This document shows, piece after piece, positions 1-12,400 of a DNA stretch of 64,000 nucleotides (position 1 is its first letter; each line of letters opens with the position of its first letter). Source of the DNA: Choristoneura fumiferana (taxonomy: Eukaryota; Arthropoda; Insecta; Lepidoptera; Tortricidae); assembly GCF_025370935.1 (NCBI RefSeq), contig NC_133481.1, forward strand, positions 18,775,849-18,839,848. The letters are read 5' to 3'. A model generated the notes under the pieces. That model saw only the letters and a list, made by a program, of their open reading frames with translations, searched no databases and was not told the origin of the DNA. Position numbers and translations under genes: made by a program.

Positions 1-152
1 GTGAACCGATTTGAAGCAAGGTTCCAAAACAGGTTTTCTAGCGATGGTTCTGAGACATGTTTTATCAAAATCGGTTCAGTTCTTTTTTGAGATATTGAGC
101 TTTGAAGTGACAAAGTCGGGGGTTTTCCAACTTTTGGTTGGTTAGGTTATTA
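1..152 (-). repeat. Interspersed repeat with the CCCCCGACTTTG motif (cut by window edge)
   Basis: Contains GACAAAGTCGGGGGTTTTCC and ATCGGTTCAG. The same sequence family lies in opposite orientation at 44930-45095 and, more divergent, at 59895-60095. Dispersed copies in unrelated introns show it is a mobile-element-derived repeat. Class not determined. Confidence 0.65.
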
Positions 153-1264
153 ACCTTTTATACTGATTTAGCACTGATCAGTGCACAATTTAAAGCTACT
201 CGTATCTTTTTCTATTTTCATCTGAATCCGCTTTATTGATACCTATTATTATGAGACAAGCGAAAGTAGAAATCAGGACTTTTTTACCTTTCGCATTCCA
301 AAGGTTAAAAAAAATCTGGTAAATATGCGAAGAAAACAAAAGTGAACATTATAAAACGCTTTATGAAAAATCTCTACATGAAAAAAATAGACAATAAAAA
401 ATGTGTTCGGGAAAAAATAGGAAAAGAGAATTAGCTTCAAGGAAAAAATGCTTTTGGGAATGCGATCTAACAGACCCGCGGGGGGGGGGGATACTAGGTA
501 TTTTTATTAAGTTGACGAGAAGACCATTGTTGCCAAGAAGAATGCGCCGCAAGAAACTTGTCGAAAATTGGTTTTTAAATCGACGGTCCAGCGATTTTTG
601 ATTTCCTTACTGACAACCCTTGTTCATGAGAGATGGTTCCGTGACAGGCCGTGCCGGCTGCGTGCGCTGCGTGCTGAGGGTCCTGGAGGAGTGATTGGTT
701 TGGGCCGTATTGATCACACAGTAGAAAGGGATGTGAGTAGCTGTTCCTTCGCTCCAGTGTTTACTGGCGCAATCTTGGTTTTACCTGAAAATCATCCTGA
801 GTTTTCAGTGTGTTAGGCTCGGGACAGGATCACTGCGAGATTTTGGAAAGCTCAGTGTTGAAATCAATTTTAATAATTGCAACATTATCTACTTTTTTTT
901 TGTAATATTTGATGTTGTAATTTTGTCTCTTGGCTTCCGACAATTACACGAGGAATGCGCTAATTTTAAGTTTTTTTCCTTTTAATTATAAAACACAGCC
1001 TAGAACCCTGCGAAGTGTTATTTTTTTACTCACAGATAGATAAGTACATTTTTCGGTGTATTTACATACGAAAATTCTAATCAAGAACACATAAAAAAAT
1101 GTGCATTTCTTTTGCATAAAATCAGGAGTGTGGTAAAATCTGGTTTTGTCGCAAGACTTCTCGATTTTCCATTTATTATTTAAAGCTTCAAGGGGTAGCA
1201 AACCTGGTTTTTAAAAAATGCAACAAAAGAGTGATCCTATAACAGTTCCATCGTTTCCTTTTGA

Positions 1265-1385
1265 TGTCATCATCATCATCATCATGGTGGCCTTTTAGAT
1301 ATCTAATCCTGGACGTAGGCTTCTCCACCCTTCTTCCACTCTTGGCGATCTTGTGCCCGTCTCATCCATTCTCGATCTCCGTGAT
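1265..1385 (-). mobile_element. RTE-like LINE 3' end remnant
   Basis: Begins with a (CAT)n run (1269-1284), then degenerate CTGGACGTAGGCTTCTCCAC. In reverse complement this is the GEAYVQ.WT-type C-terminal end plus ATG-repeat tail of RTE-type LINEs, better preserved at 55622-55772. Short and diverged. Confidence 0.55.
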
Positions 1386-1977
1386 GTAGAGAACCCTAAA
1401 ATCGTTTGTAAAAAGTTTTTAAGCAGACTAGTTTTTGTAGATTACGAGTATAGTTGCTCCTTGCATTGTCATTCAAAGTACACATCCGTAGCAAATTTCA
1501 ATTCGATCCGAGTACAGGGAGTTGGGAAAATTAGACATGCAATATATATTTTTTTTACTTGCCCAAATTTCATTTGCCTGAATTTCACTTGCTATGTATA
1601 CCAACGTTTGCTATAAACATATATAGAACCGTGCTGTTTTCAGGATTTTTTTAAAATGTCATCATAGAATGCAGTAGGTAGTAGGTTAGGTTAGGTTAGT
1701 TTAATATCAACTCTGAAGAAAATACTATTTCAGAAATAAATTACTTTATGGCAAATGAAAATTATGGAAAACAATACATTATGGCATAAGAAATTCGGGC
1801 AAACGAGAGAATTGCAAGCTAACAGCTTGTTAAAAGGAAATAAGTGCCGCCTTTTCTACTAGCTTCTACTAGCTCTTCTACTTGTAGGTTATTCTTAGCA
1901 CATCCTATATACCACTTGGTTGCAAGCTCCAGCGAGTTGGGGGCGTTCAGCTGGTATTATTTATCGTTTAATTCTAT

Positions 1978-2151
1978 GTACCATCAGCCAAATAAATGGT
2001 CTATCAATTTTTAAACAAGTTCCTATCAAATGAATATGTCGCTAAAGTCGAACTTTCAAGTTGACAGACACGTCTATTGGCATTATTGTTTTGTGACATG
2101 CAAACGATTATCAACTTTAGGGTGGTAGACCACATATTTCGCTGATGGTAC
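1978..2151. mobile_element. 174-bp MITE, family A, copy 1
   Basis: Bounded by inverted GTACCATCAGC and GCTGATGGTAC. The same 174-bp element occurs in inverted orientation at 11578-11751, with identical length and about 90% similarity by eye. The TA next to CCATCAGC at both ends is compatible with a TA target duplication (Tc1/mariner-type MITE). Confidence 0.85.
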
Positions 2152-2520
2152 ATGTAAAAATGAAATCACGTATTCTGGTGCAGCAATGAATTTACTTTAG
2201 TAACATAGCCATTCTAATTTAATGTTTCAAAGACCTACATCTTTTGTCCCGTTCCAACCATTCCCGCGTGATACAGACCGTTTTATTATAAACGCGGAAG
2301 TTTAACGTAAATAAATTGAGTTTAACGTGATACCCCACTAATCCTTCGGCAACTAAATACTTCCCTTTATAAACATTATAATCTAATATTAGACGGTATT
2401 AAAAGTCTATGAACTCATAAAATAGAAATAGACCGCCCTGATATTTGGCAGATGTCTGTTATGGGTAAATGGTGCAGTGAACTTGGCAGTATTGAATGAG
2501 AAAATGATTCATCGATTTAT

Positions 2521-2785
2521 TTGGACGACCGGATAGTCAAGTGGTTAGAGAACCTGACTACGAAGCTTGAGGTCCCGGGATCGATCCCGGCCCGGGGCAG
2601 ACATTTGTGTGAATAATACGAATGTTTGCTCTCGGGTCTTGGATTAATTATGTATTTAAGTATGTATTTATCTATTTAAGTATGTTTATCCGTTGCCTAA
2701 GTACCCATAGTACAAGCTTTGCTTAGTTTGGGACTAGGTCAATTGGTGTCAATTGTCCCAGGATATTTATTTATTTATTTGTTAC
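2521..2785 (+). mobile_element. tRNA-derived SINE
   Basis: A-box-like AGTCAAGTGGTTAGAGAACC at about 2535 and B-box GATCGATCCCGGC at about 2579 lie about 40 bp apart, as in a tRNA head. A body ending in ATTTATTTATTTATTT follows. The acceptor stem does not fold as a tRNA. Internal Pol III promoter boxes plus the AT-repeat tail support a SINE. Confidence 0.75.
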
Positions 2786-3060
2786 TAGATTTGACCCGCG
2801 GCTTCGCACGCGTATATAATCCATTAGATACGGCAGTTGAACATAAATTCGGGGATATTACTAAATTTCCATGGGAATCCTCAATTTTTTTTATGTAGGT
2901 AATACCAGACAAACGAGCAGACGGTTCACCTATTGTTAAGGGATAACCGTCACTCATAGGCATCCGCAGCACCATCAGAACTGCAGATGCGTTGCCGGCC
3001 TTGCAAGAAATGGTACACTCGCTTTTTGAAGGTAGCCATATCGTACCTAGTGAGTTAGAA
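2785..3060 (-). mobile_element. Diverged repeat fragments (Helitron-end-like, then LINE-like)
   Basis: 2785-2822 (TACTAGATTTGACCCGCGGC) resembles the inverted 3' end of a Lep1-like Helitron. 2895-3045 (ACAAACGAGCAGACGG, CTGCAGATGCGTTGCCGGCC) is a diverged copy of the element at 8705-9000. Both truncated. Confidence 0.5.
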
Positions 3061-3416
3061 AAACCTCACTAAGCCTAAACCTTACTAAGCGTTAGTTACC
3101 AGGTTCATGTAAACCGGGGATTATACACAAGTAAAATGTTAAAGTAATAAGTAGGAACAAAGAATTAGTTACCACTAAGTTCATGTAAACCTGGCATTGT
3201 AACCACGTGAAATATTAAACTAACATGTACAAGGAATTAGTAACTAATGTCATGTAAACCTGGTATTTATTACACACACGTGAAATGTTAAAATAACTTG
3301 TGCTAGGCATTAGTTACTAAGCTCGTGTAAACTTGGCCTTAGAAAGTGTACTATTTTGTAGCCATAGAAATGAAAAAAGTACGACAGTTTTCTAATTGAA
3401 AAATTCATTGTTACAG

Positions 3417-3478
3417 ATGAACAGGAAAGAGTGCAAAAGAAGACATTCGTCAATTGGATCAATTCACATTTGTCGAAG
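3417..3478 (+). CDS. Msp300: Msp300 exon 1 of window: start of CH1
   Basis: Acceptor TTACAG just before, donor AAG|GTTAGT after. The exon begins with two bases that complete a split GAT (Asp) codon, so it is not the first coding exon. It encodes DEQERVQKKTFVNWINSHLS plus Lys. The QKKTFVNWIN segment fits the actinin-type actin-binding signature 1 ([EQ]-x-x-[ATV]-[FY]-x-x-W-x-N), which marks the first helix of CH1. It ends at phase 0. The upstream exon supplying the first base of the split codon was not found in 1-3416. Confidence 0.92.
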
Positions 3479-6400
3479 GTTAGTATTTTGTCAATATACA
3501 CTGTACAGAAAAGACCGGAACTTATTAATATTTCCTCTTTTTAGGGTTCCGGAGCCAAAATGGCAAAAACGGAACCCTTATAGTTTCGCCATGTCTGTCT
3601 GTCTGTCCGTGCTATAAAGCTGTAATTTTGCACGAATATGTATGTAAACTATGCCGACAAAATGGTAGAATAATAATTTAAACAAAAAACAGTGATTTTT
3701 TTGCATAATATTCAATTTTAAAGTGCAAATTTTCATTAAAATCGAGCGTCCCCTGTCCCCCCTCCCTAAAATCTAAACCGGTGGGTAGAAAAATTTGAAA
3801 AAAATCATAATGGTAGTAAAGTATATCAAACTTTCAAGGAAAACTATAACGGCTAAGTTTGCTTGAGAAATATTAGTAGTTTAAGAGTAAATAGCAGCCT
3901 AAGGTATAAAATATACCTAAACTTGGAAGATTCCGTATAAAATACGAAATTCTTAGAAAAATATTATTTATTTTTTCGTAATGGCTACGGAACCCTATTG
4001 TGGGCGTGTCCGACTCGCTCTTGGCCGGTTTTTTTAACTATTTTCACTACAGGGGTAACTCTGATTTTGATTTTCACTTTAGTGCTCTATTTCCTTTATT
4101 TCTTGGTGTTTTATTTATGTAATATCTGATCTTATTACAGCGCATACCGCCACTGCGCATCGACGATCTGATACGAGACCTGCGCGATGGCACCAAACTA
4201 CTGGCACTGCTGGAAGTGCTGTCAGGAGAGAAGCTGGTGAGTCAAAGTCAAAGTCAAAGTTGAATTAGAAGTCAAAGTGAAAACCAAGTTTTAAGTAATA
4301 ACTTGAGCTATAGTTGGTTTCATTAAATTGTCAGAGTTGATCAACTTTATAGAACGCTTTTGCAGAGAATTCAAAGATCTAAAGATATGAACTAATAACA
4401 GTTTGTAGTTAATAATGACACTCGATTCTACTTTGTAACCTTAGCACTAATTTAGTCCTATTAATATGAAACTTTCTCAAACAACATTTGGCCATATCTA
4501 TCGTGGAAACAAAATCGTTATACCTAAGCCTTAAGCCACGCCAGTCTAACGCACACATTTAATTTCAGCCAATGGAACGCGGTCGCGTGCTGCGCCGCCC
4601 GCACTTTTTGTCCAATGCGAACACAGCATTGCGGTTTTTGGCCGGCAAGCGTATCAAGCTTGTGAACATCAACGCAGCGGACCTCGTCGATGGAAGACCT
4701 GCCGTCGTACTTGGCTTGATTTGGACCATCATCCTATACTTCCAGGTGAGCGTGACATTGAGTGATGTGAATAATAACCTTCCTTTGGGCAGTCGGGTAA
4801 AAACTGCTTACAGGATATAGTGCGCAATAGTTTTTCATCGTATGTTATCGGAAAAGTTCGTTCGTGAAAATGTCATTCAGAAGTTGTTTTTAAATAAAAT
4901 TTGTAAAAATGTCCAGTTACTCTCAACTAATACGAGTTTTAGCCATGGTCATGTAGATTTCAATAAATTATACGTGATTACGCCGAGATGCATTGCGATG
5001 CGACGCGGCAAATTTCCAACATTAACTAACATTAACTATTGAGTAAAAACGTCAAATGAGTACCTAAAAATAAATACTTGCATTATCATGAAAGAATAGG
5101 GTAGTGTTTTCACAAAACTTTTCAGAATACATTTTATTTGTATTTTATAAAAAAATTATGCACTTAATTTTTTTAGTACCTATATTAAAATCCAAGTTAA
5201 TGTCCTTAAGATGAGCTTCCTTCAGTTCCACTTGTAGCTGTCGGTGTGAAAACCACTGTAACTATAACAGTTTAAAGCACAGGTATTTAAGAATGTAGTT
5301 GTAGTCAAAACACAGAAAGTTTGTAGTTAACGTGTTAGTAATTGCAGAGAACACTAATCTTTTTGCAGGCACACTCGCAACATGGGTTTTTAACCGTGGG
5401 TAGGTACTTATAATGAAGGACCAGATAGACCTATGAGCAAGTTCGCGTACTTTCTAGCGAAAAAGCTAAATTAAGTTTAACAGTAGCTCGCATAATTGTT
5501 GAAAGTCATAATCACACGTTTGTCATAATGTATTGGATTGCGTTCGTGGCGCCCTTTTAAATTTTATTTACCGATCTGCAAATACATGCCGAGCCAAGCC
5601 CGCTATCCTAAATTTACTCTACCGCTGAGCGATTTTCATAGCCTAGTACTTACTAAATTTACAACTTAAGTAGTTTTTTTTGGAAATAAAACATTATCAG
5701 AATCTATTAATTGTATAGAATTGTTATAGGTATAAAACAAAGCTAACCTAACCTATACAGTTCTAGAGGATGACCGTTTAAAAAGTTATAAAAAAATTAG
5801 GAAAAATTATGACTCAACAAAATTATGACAAACATTATATTATGATTTTCGACAGTAATATATGTGACTAGATACGCACACTTTTCGTTCGTGTGCTAGT
5901 GTTACCTAAGTTCACGAACTTTACCAAATTACGAGAAAAAAAGCTCGCTGAGTAACAAGCTATATCTACTTACACGAACGTACCCGTACTCGTATAGGTA
6001 TCTATTTGGTACTGAAGCGGGATATAAACGCTTCCAAGAAGTGTTTAATCGTTATTCTACTACAAATAACCTATTTTTTAAATTAGAATTAAAATTAACG
6101 AGTAATGTCAGAGCGATAATAAATGTGCAACTTGATGCACTTAACGGCCATTTAAAATCGGAATTAAATGATACAGCAAACCGGGCCTGATAATACAAGC
6201 CTTTGTTGTTAATGAAGGTTCTATGAACTATTAGAGTTTTAAGTGTGCAATGGATCCCACTGCTGCGCACAGGCCTTCTCTCAGCATGAAAGGCCTAAAA
6301 AACAGCTGTCTTATTATTAAATGAAATAAGGCAGTTTTCATGTAAGCCATTTTTTTATATTTCTATGATTCCTTCATTTTATAATAAAGCATTAGTCTGT

Positions 6401-9400
6401 GATTATTATACTATGCTTTATAGTTTTATTAAAATGTGCTGTACCGAGTATTTATGTGACTTGTTCTCATTTTAATTGGCTTGAACGTATTTTGTTTGCG
6501 CAAGCTTCACTCAGTACATTGGATCCACAGGAGCGCGGACCAAAGGTGGGTATGCATTGCTTGTAGCATAATATAATATGATATATCTAGTATCTTAGTG
6601 GCATTGAGGGTAGGCAGCGTCCCAGCAGCAGGATAGGCAAGTACTAGCGCCCCTTGGGTCAAGCTATGCAAATAGCCGCGCCTGCGTTGAATAGTTTCCA
6701 GGGAGGGTGTGGAAAATGATGCACGACTATAAATCTGCGTGGCTACTCCGTAATTCGAATATCGAAGTTCGTGTCGTTCCGTCCCTCTGACACTTAGGGG
6801 TTGTTTCACCATCCATTGATTAGCGTTAACCGATGGTTAAATGTGATGCCGTCTCCGTCTATTCGAACAAAACAAATAGAGACGGCATCACACCCAACCG
6901 CCAGTTAACGCTAATCAATTGATGGTGAAACAGCCCCTTAAACTATTTAATACGAGAGTGAGAGGGACGGTGCGATACGAACTTCGATTTACGAATTTTG
7001 GAGTAGGCCCTCTGCCCTTTTAACGAAGAACGCAGTAGTCGCGAAATGACGCTTTCGATAATAACTGTGTTTTGTTTTAGGATCGACGAAGTTTTTGCTT
7101 ATAGAGCTTTAGGCTTTCTTATAAAATAGCTCCTTTCTTCAAACAAAGTTTAAACGGAGTAGATACCTAGTAGCGTTCTTCGTTACGATGGCAGAAATAT
7201 TCAATGCAGGCGCGATTATTTGCATAGCTTGTCTCTGGGGCATGCAACTCAGATAGGCAGTGCTAACACTGCTTACCCTGATGCTGGAGACGCTGCCTGC
7301 CCTCAGTGCGCGCTATTGATAGTCTAGGGTAAGTATTAAGTAATCAAAAGTGGTTAGATTCCTGAGGCGTCCATTGACCTTGTGATCTTCAATAAAGGGT
7401 GGGAAAAAAACACGACAATTATTTCAATTATTTATTTTTGTTTCAATAATAAAACAATTTTAAAAAGGCGAAAAAGTGGCGGGTCACTGTCATTTCGAAG
7501 TTAAATAAACAACTCAAAAACGGCTTAACAGATTTGAATGAAACTTAGCTAACTACCATCTCAATTAAATTACGTTTCGATTACAAAAGCCGCATCAACA
7601 TCGGTTATACTTGTAGCCACCTCAAACTTATAACACCCCCCTTTTTGTGTTGGGGGTCCTGAGAACTGTCACTGAGACCCGTGTGGTGTCGGTTTAGAAT
7701 TACACCTCTCCATTTCTTCCGTGGATGTCGTAAGAGGCGACTGAGGATATGTTAAGGTATACCGTAGGCGACAGGCTAGCAACCTGTCACTATTGTACCG
7801 TTTTTGTCAAACTTAAAACCTAAAATTGCTAAAAGTGGCTCCGAAGCGGTAACGTTTCGTGTGCTCTGCCTACCCCGTTTGGGAATACAGGCGTGACGTT
7901 TGTGTGTTGTGTGTGTGGGTCCTGAGAATTTTGGACGTTCCGGAATCTGATCGGTCTTGATTGCTATAGAGTGTAATTAAGTGGCTGCTTCACAGTAGTT
8001 CAGACGTCGGGCCACTAGTTCTACTAATACATAAATAGTTCTCAAAGCTTCTTAACTATTTTACATGTTATTAATTATTATTCTTACGCAATACGGTACT
8101 TGACAACTCCTGAATTTGCCATGTCTTATTGATTATTATAAAAATATAGATGTACACACAGTGTTTAGCGAAGAGAAAACATAAATCGGTTGAAAATTGG
8201 ATTTATAGTGATTTTTTGAAAAATCTATAAACCTGTCTCTTCCTCAAACGCTTTTTTCTATGCAGCAAGTATGGCGCTACTTGCGTGTGACGTCACATGC
8301 CAGTTATATTTGTAAAGATAGCTTAAAAATTGTTTCTCTATTCGATAACAGGCATTGTGAAGTTTTAATTCATAATACATATAAAAAACTGTCAAATACC
8401 GTATATATTTACAACAAGCTTTTTATTTAACTTGCCCTATTAGTATGGGTCAAATCTAGCAAGTTAGGACCGGTACCACGGACGTGGCCGGTACAGTCGG
8501 ACAGCATTTGAACGGAACCCAGCTGCAAAATGTCAGTTTGAGTGCAGTTTTGATGCAGTTACAGCAACTGCATCAAAAATGCAAACCGACTGTGCAATCC
8601 GCTTTCAGTTTCCGTGCAATCTTGGCAACCACTCACCGACTGCAAGCCTTTGAAGACGCACTTCCAGTGGTTTTTGATTGACTTGAAATTTGGCATACCT
8701 ACTTACTTTTTTTTTTTTTTTTTTTTATTCGACTGGATGGCAAACGAGCAAGTGGGTCTCCTGATGGTAAGAGATCACCACCGCCCATAAACATCTGCAA
8801 CACCAGGGGTATTGCAGATGCGTTGCCAACCTAGAGACCTAAGATGGGATACCTCTAGTGCCAGTAATTTCACCGGCTCTTACTCTCCACGCCGAAACAC
8901 AACAGTGCAAGCACTGCTGCTTCACGGCAGGATTAGCGAGCAAGATGGTGGTAGCAATCCGGGCGGACCTTGCACAAGGTCCTACCACCTGCAAAACTTA
9001 CTTTACTTATGTTAATCTGAAAATAATTAAGAGCGTTTATACCTACTGAGCTGGCAAAGTTGCATTTTTGTTAGTTTTTCTCGATTATTCCATAAAAATT
9101 GAATGAATATTAATAATTTTGTCTGATAGATAGAACACATTGCATGCAATGCATTCGAGGCACACGTCATAAATTCAGATCCATCGGATGGTAGTGACCC
9201 AAGACCAGCAGTGCACATGCCTGCCCCACCCATTGAATAGTTTTGAACTTTGACTTAAATCGAGTTTAGCTCGACATGTTTCGGGCTAATTCGGGGTTTT
9301 CGTGCTGCTTCGCGCGAGAGAGCGGTGGCGCGTAGTGCGCGTGTTGCGGCAGCCGCCGAGTCGCGTTGCTCCCAGGAAGAAGGGCTACGAATTAGCACGA

Positions 9401-12400
9401 AACATGTCGAGCTAAATTCGATTTAAGATGTGCGTTATTCGGTACTAATATAATTTAATATGAGTGAGCCTCACGGTAGTTTCATGTCCAAAAAAGTCTT
9501 TATGTTATGTAATGTTTGTAAATTTTGTTTGTTTAGGTACTTATTTTGTACATAGAGTTTTTTTTTAAAGATGAAAAAAAGATAACTTATTTTTACATAA
9601 AAAATTCGCATCGTAATCGGTCCATCTGTTTAAGAGTTACGATGCCAGACAGACAATGGCGTCAAACTTATAACACCCCTCTTTTTGCGTCAGGGGTTAA
9701 AAAGTGGTCTCGTCGATCTCGCTCGAACTTGCGTGTATTACATCGCTCTTTCTCTTGCTTTGTTACATTACATAGGTATTTATTACATTTCCTAAATATA
9801 TCGAGGCAACACAATTACGTTGGCTTTATGTAATGTCATTTGATCTAATTTATTTTGGCTCAATACATGTCATGTGCAACTATCGGAACTGAAATTCAAT
9901 GCTTGACGGCTGTCATATCTAGGTTAAAGCAATTGAAATCTTAAATCTTAAAACACAAGGCTTAAATTTGAATACGTTGGATATGAAACGTCACAGAGTA
10001 CTTACAAGAGGAGATGGCAACGCTTTCCTCATTGCCAGCGATATGAAAATCAATTATTAAATTCATCATCTCCAATTTATCTTGTCCGACTGACGGGCAC
10101 AGGCCTCTTCTCGGAATGAGAGGATTTGGAGTGCAGCAGAACTTCATACACACCATTGTATGGCTTTGTAGGTGCATGCACGTTACCTCACGATTACTTC
10201 AAGAAAAGCTTGTGGTAAACTTAAAATGTAATTTCGCGCATAAATTCCGAAAACTAGAGAGGTGCGTTTGTTTAAGAGGTCACAGGTATCTTACCATTAA
10301 GCTTCCACTATACAATGTAATAGGATACAATACAATACAATACAATACAAAGACTCTTTATTGTACACCAGACATAGTAAGCGATACAGAAAACAGATAC
10401 ACAGAGAAAAAAAAATTACAAGGTGAGCAATAGGCGGCACTTAGTTAGTTGTCTTTGTATCAAATTTATTTAAATTTTCGAGGTTCCGTAGTCGAAACAA
10501 CAAAAACGAAACCCTTATAGTTTCGTCCTGTCCGTCCGTCCGTCTGTATGCTACAGGCATTTTACTCAAAAAATACCTACAACACGTTATATCGATAAAA
10601 TGTGGAGTGTACTTTGATCGCTACTAACTTTGGGTGTTAAATAGCAAAAATAAATCGTTTTAGGAAAATGGGAGGGGGCATCCCGTACATTATTCCCGTA
10701 TATTGTTGTGTACCTCGCTCCCACAATTATAATACCAATTTTTAACAGTATTCTTAATCTATGTGAAAGACATGTTAAAGGCAACTCCGCTAATGCTTTG
10801 TATGATACGTAGAACCTTGCAGTAGTTTGCTGGCCTTGCTTTAGCTGAGAACATAGGGAGCACTGTTTGCGATCACCCTGTGAATAAGGTAGTCATATCT
10901 TGCATTATTTCGTTCTTTAAATTATTTTATATAAAGCCAGTACCTAACGTTTGACAGAAATCGAAAATTTATACTTACTGAAATCTTAGGTTAAAAAGGT
11001 ATCAGTGGCGGGACGTCGTAATGAGGGCTATCGCGTATGAATTCGCCACTAGAGGCGCTAGTGTAGCGTGAGGTCTCCGAAATGTCAAATCTCATAGTTT
11101 TTGGATGAGCTACGCGGGTTTATTTATAATTAGAATAATTTTGTGAATATTTTGCAATATCTGAAATTAATTATGGCAAATATGCGTTCAGGGGCAATGA
11201 ATGTCTGACATGTCTGTGTTTTGAGACAGTTTTGTCTTTCGGAAACCTTTGTCCTCCCTTTTTTCCGAACAAAACGGGGACTATGCAACACTGTGGCATG
11301 CTCGATATTTTTATGGTACGGTTTTAAGGTGTATTAAATATGATTTTAATCTAACCTTTGTTTTCACGCCCGTAATAACAGACTTTGAAAGCCATACTTA
11401 AAAACCTCACGCAACAGTGCGCCATCTAGTGAGACAAAAAACGATAGCCCTCATTGACGTGACTTCAGGGATGATAATATGGTTAGGTTTGTGTTGGTGC
11501 TCCACGCTTTTCTCCTTCTCCGGGTTGCTTAACGAAGATGTTTACTTCACGCTACTCAAGGATAGAAGGGTGGGTAGGTACCATCAGCCAAATATGTGGT
11601 CTACCACCCTAAAGTTGATAATCGTTTGCATGTCACAAAACAAGAATGCCAATAGACGTGTCTGTTAACTTGAAAGTTCGACTTTAGCGACATATTCATT
11701 TGATAGGAATTTGTTTAGAAATTGATAGACCACTTATTTGGCTGATGGTACCCACAGAGCCAAATTTAGGGGAGGTATATACCTATTTAACAGGAGTTTG
11801 AAAAAAAAAATTCGATGGGTCACCAACTTTTTATGTTATATTTTATTTTTCGTCTTACGTTTCTCGTCTCTTAAGGATCTTATCCTTTTATGTCTCAAAA
11901 GTTCAAAACCTCTAAATCCGGCCCTGTGGTACCTAAGGTACCTATTATTGAAACGGTGGCAGAGTCTATATGTACTTCAGTTTGTAGGAAACGTCATGAT
12001 TTGACACCTAAAACCCGTGTTCTCGTTAGCCTGCCCTGTTACATTCAAAAACGTTTTCTTTTAGGTTTACAGAATCCTAAAGAAGAGCCATGTAAAGGAG
12101 CTGTTTTTTTTAAACGAATAAGCTTTTCCATTGCACTGGCCGGGAAATGAGTCCGCATCAGCAGATCCAGCCGGTTGTGCTTTGCCAATGAGGGTTTTAT
12201 GGCAAGCGAAATATGTTACAGTCGTGCCTGCGTTTGGCACACTTAGGGGCTGTTTCACCATCCATTGATTAGTGTTAACTGGCGGTTAGGTGTGATGCTG
12301 TCTCTATTTGTTTTGTTCGAATAGACGGAGACGGCATCACATTTAACCGTCGGTTGACGCTAGTCAATGGATGGTGAAACAGGCCTTTAGTTATCGTAAC

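Larger units (their letters stand above)
1..3416. other. Non-coding region upstream of the first recognised exon
   Basis: Probably intron, because the exon at 3417 starts in a split codon. It holds an interspersed repeat at 1-152, an RTE-like LINE remnant at about 1265-1385, a short telomere-like TTAGG run at 1681-1700, a 174-bp MITE, a tRNA-derived SINE and a LINE fragment (listed separately). No frame resembles a nesprin first exon; the small frames at 568-816 and 1353-1616 show no recognisable domain. Confidence 0.6.
6598..7318. mobile_element. Outer foldback element with two elements nested inside
   Basis: Left arm 6600-6706 (TTGAGGGTAGGCAGCGTC, AAGCTATGCAAATAG, GCGCCTGCGTTGAATA) pairs with right arm 7189-7316 (TATTCAATGCAGGCGCGA, TATTTGCATAGCTTG, CGCTGCCTGCCCTCA). 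The two palindromes described next lie between the arms, so the outer element inserted first. Confidence 0.75.

Noticed and set aside
568..816. 82-residue frame considered as the missing first exon
   Set aside because: No similarity to nesprin N-termini and no donor leaving phase 1 that would join to 3417 convincingly.
4572..4820. Met-initiated frame as a separate small gene
   Set aside because: It is exon 3 read through its donor. The coding signal ends at 4745 and continues in phase in exon 4.
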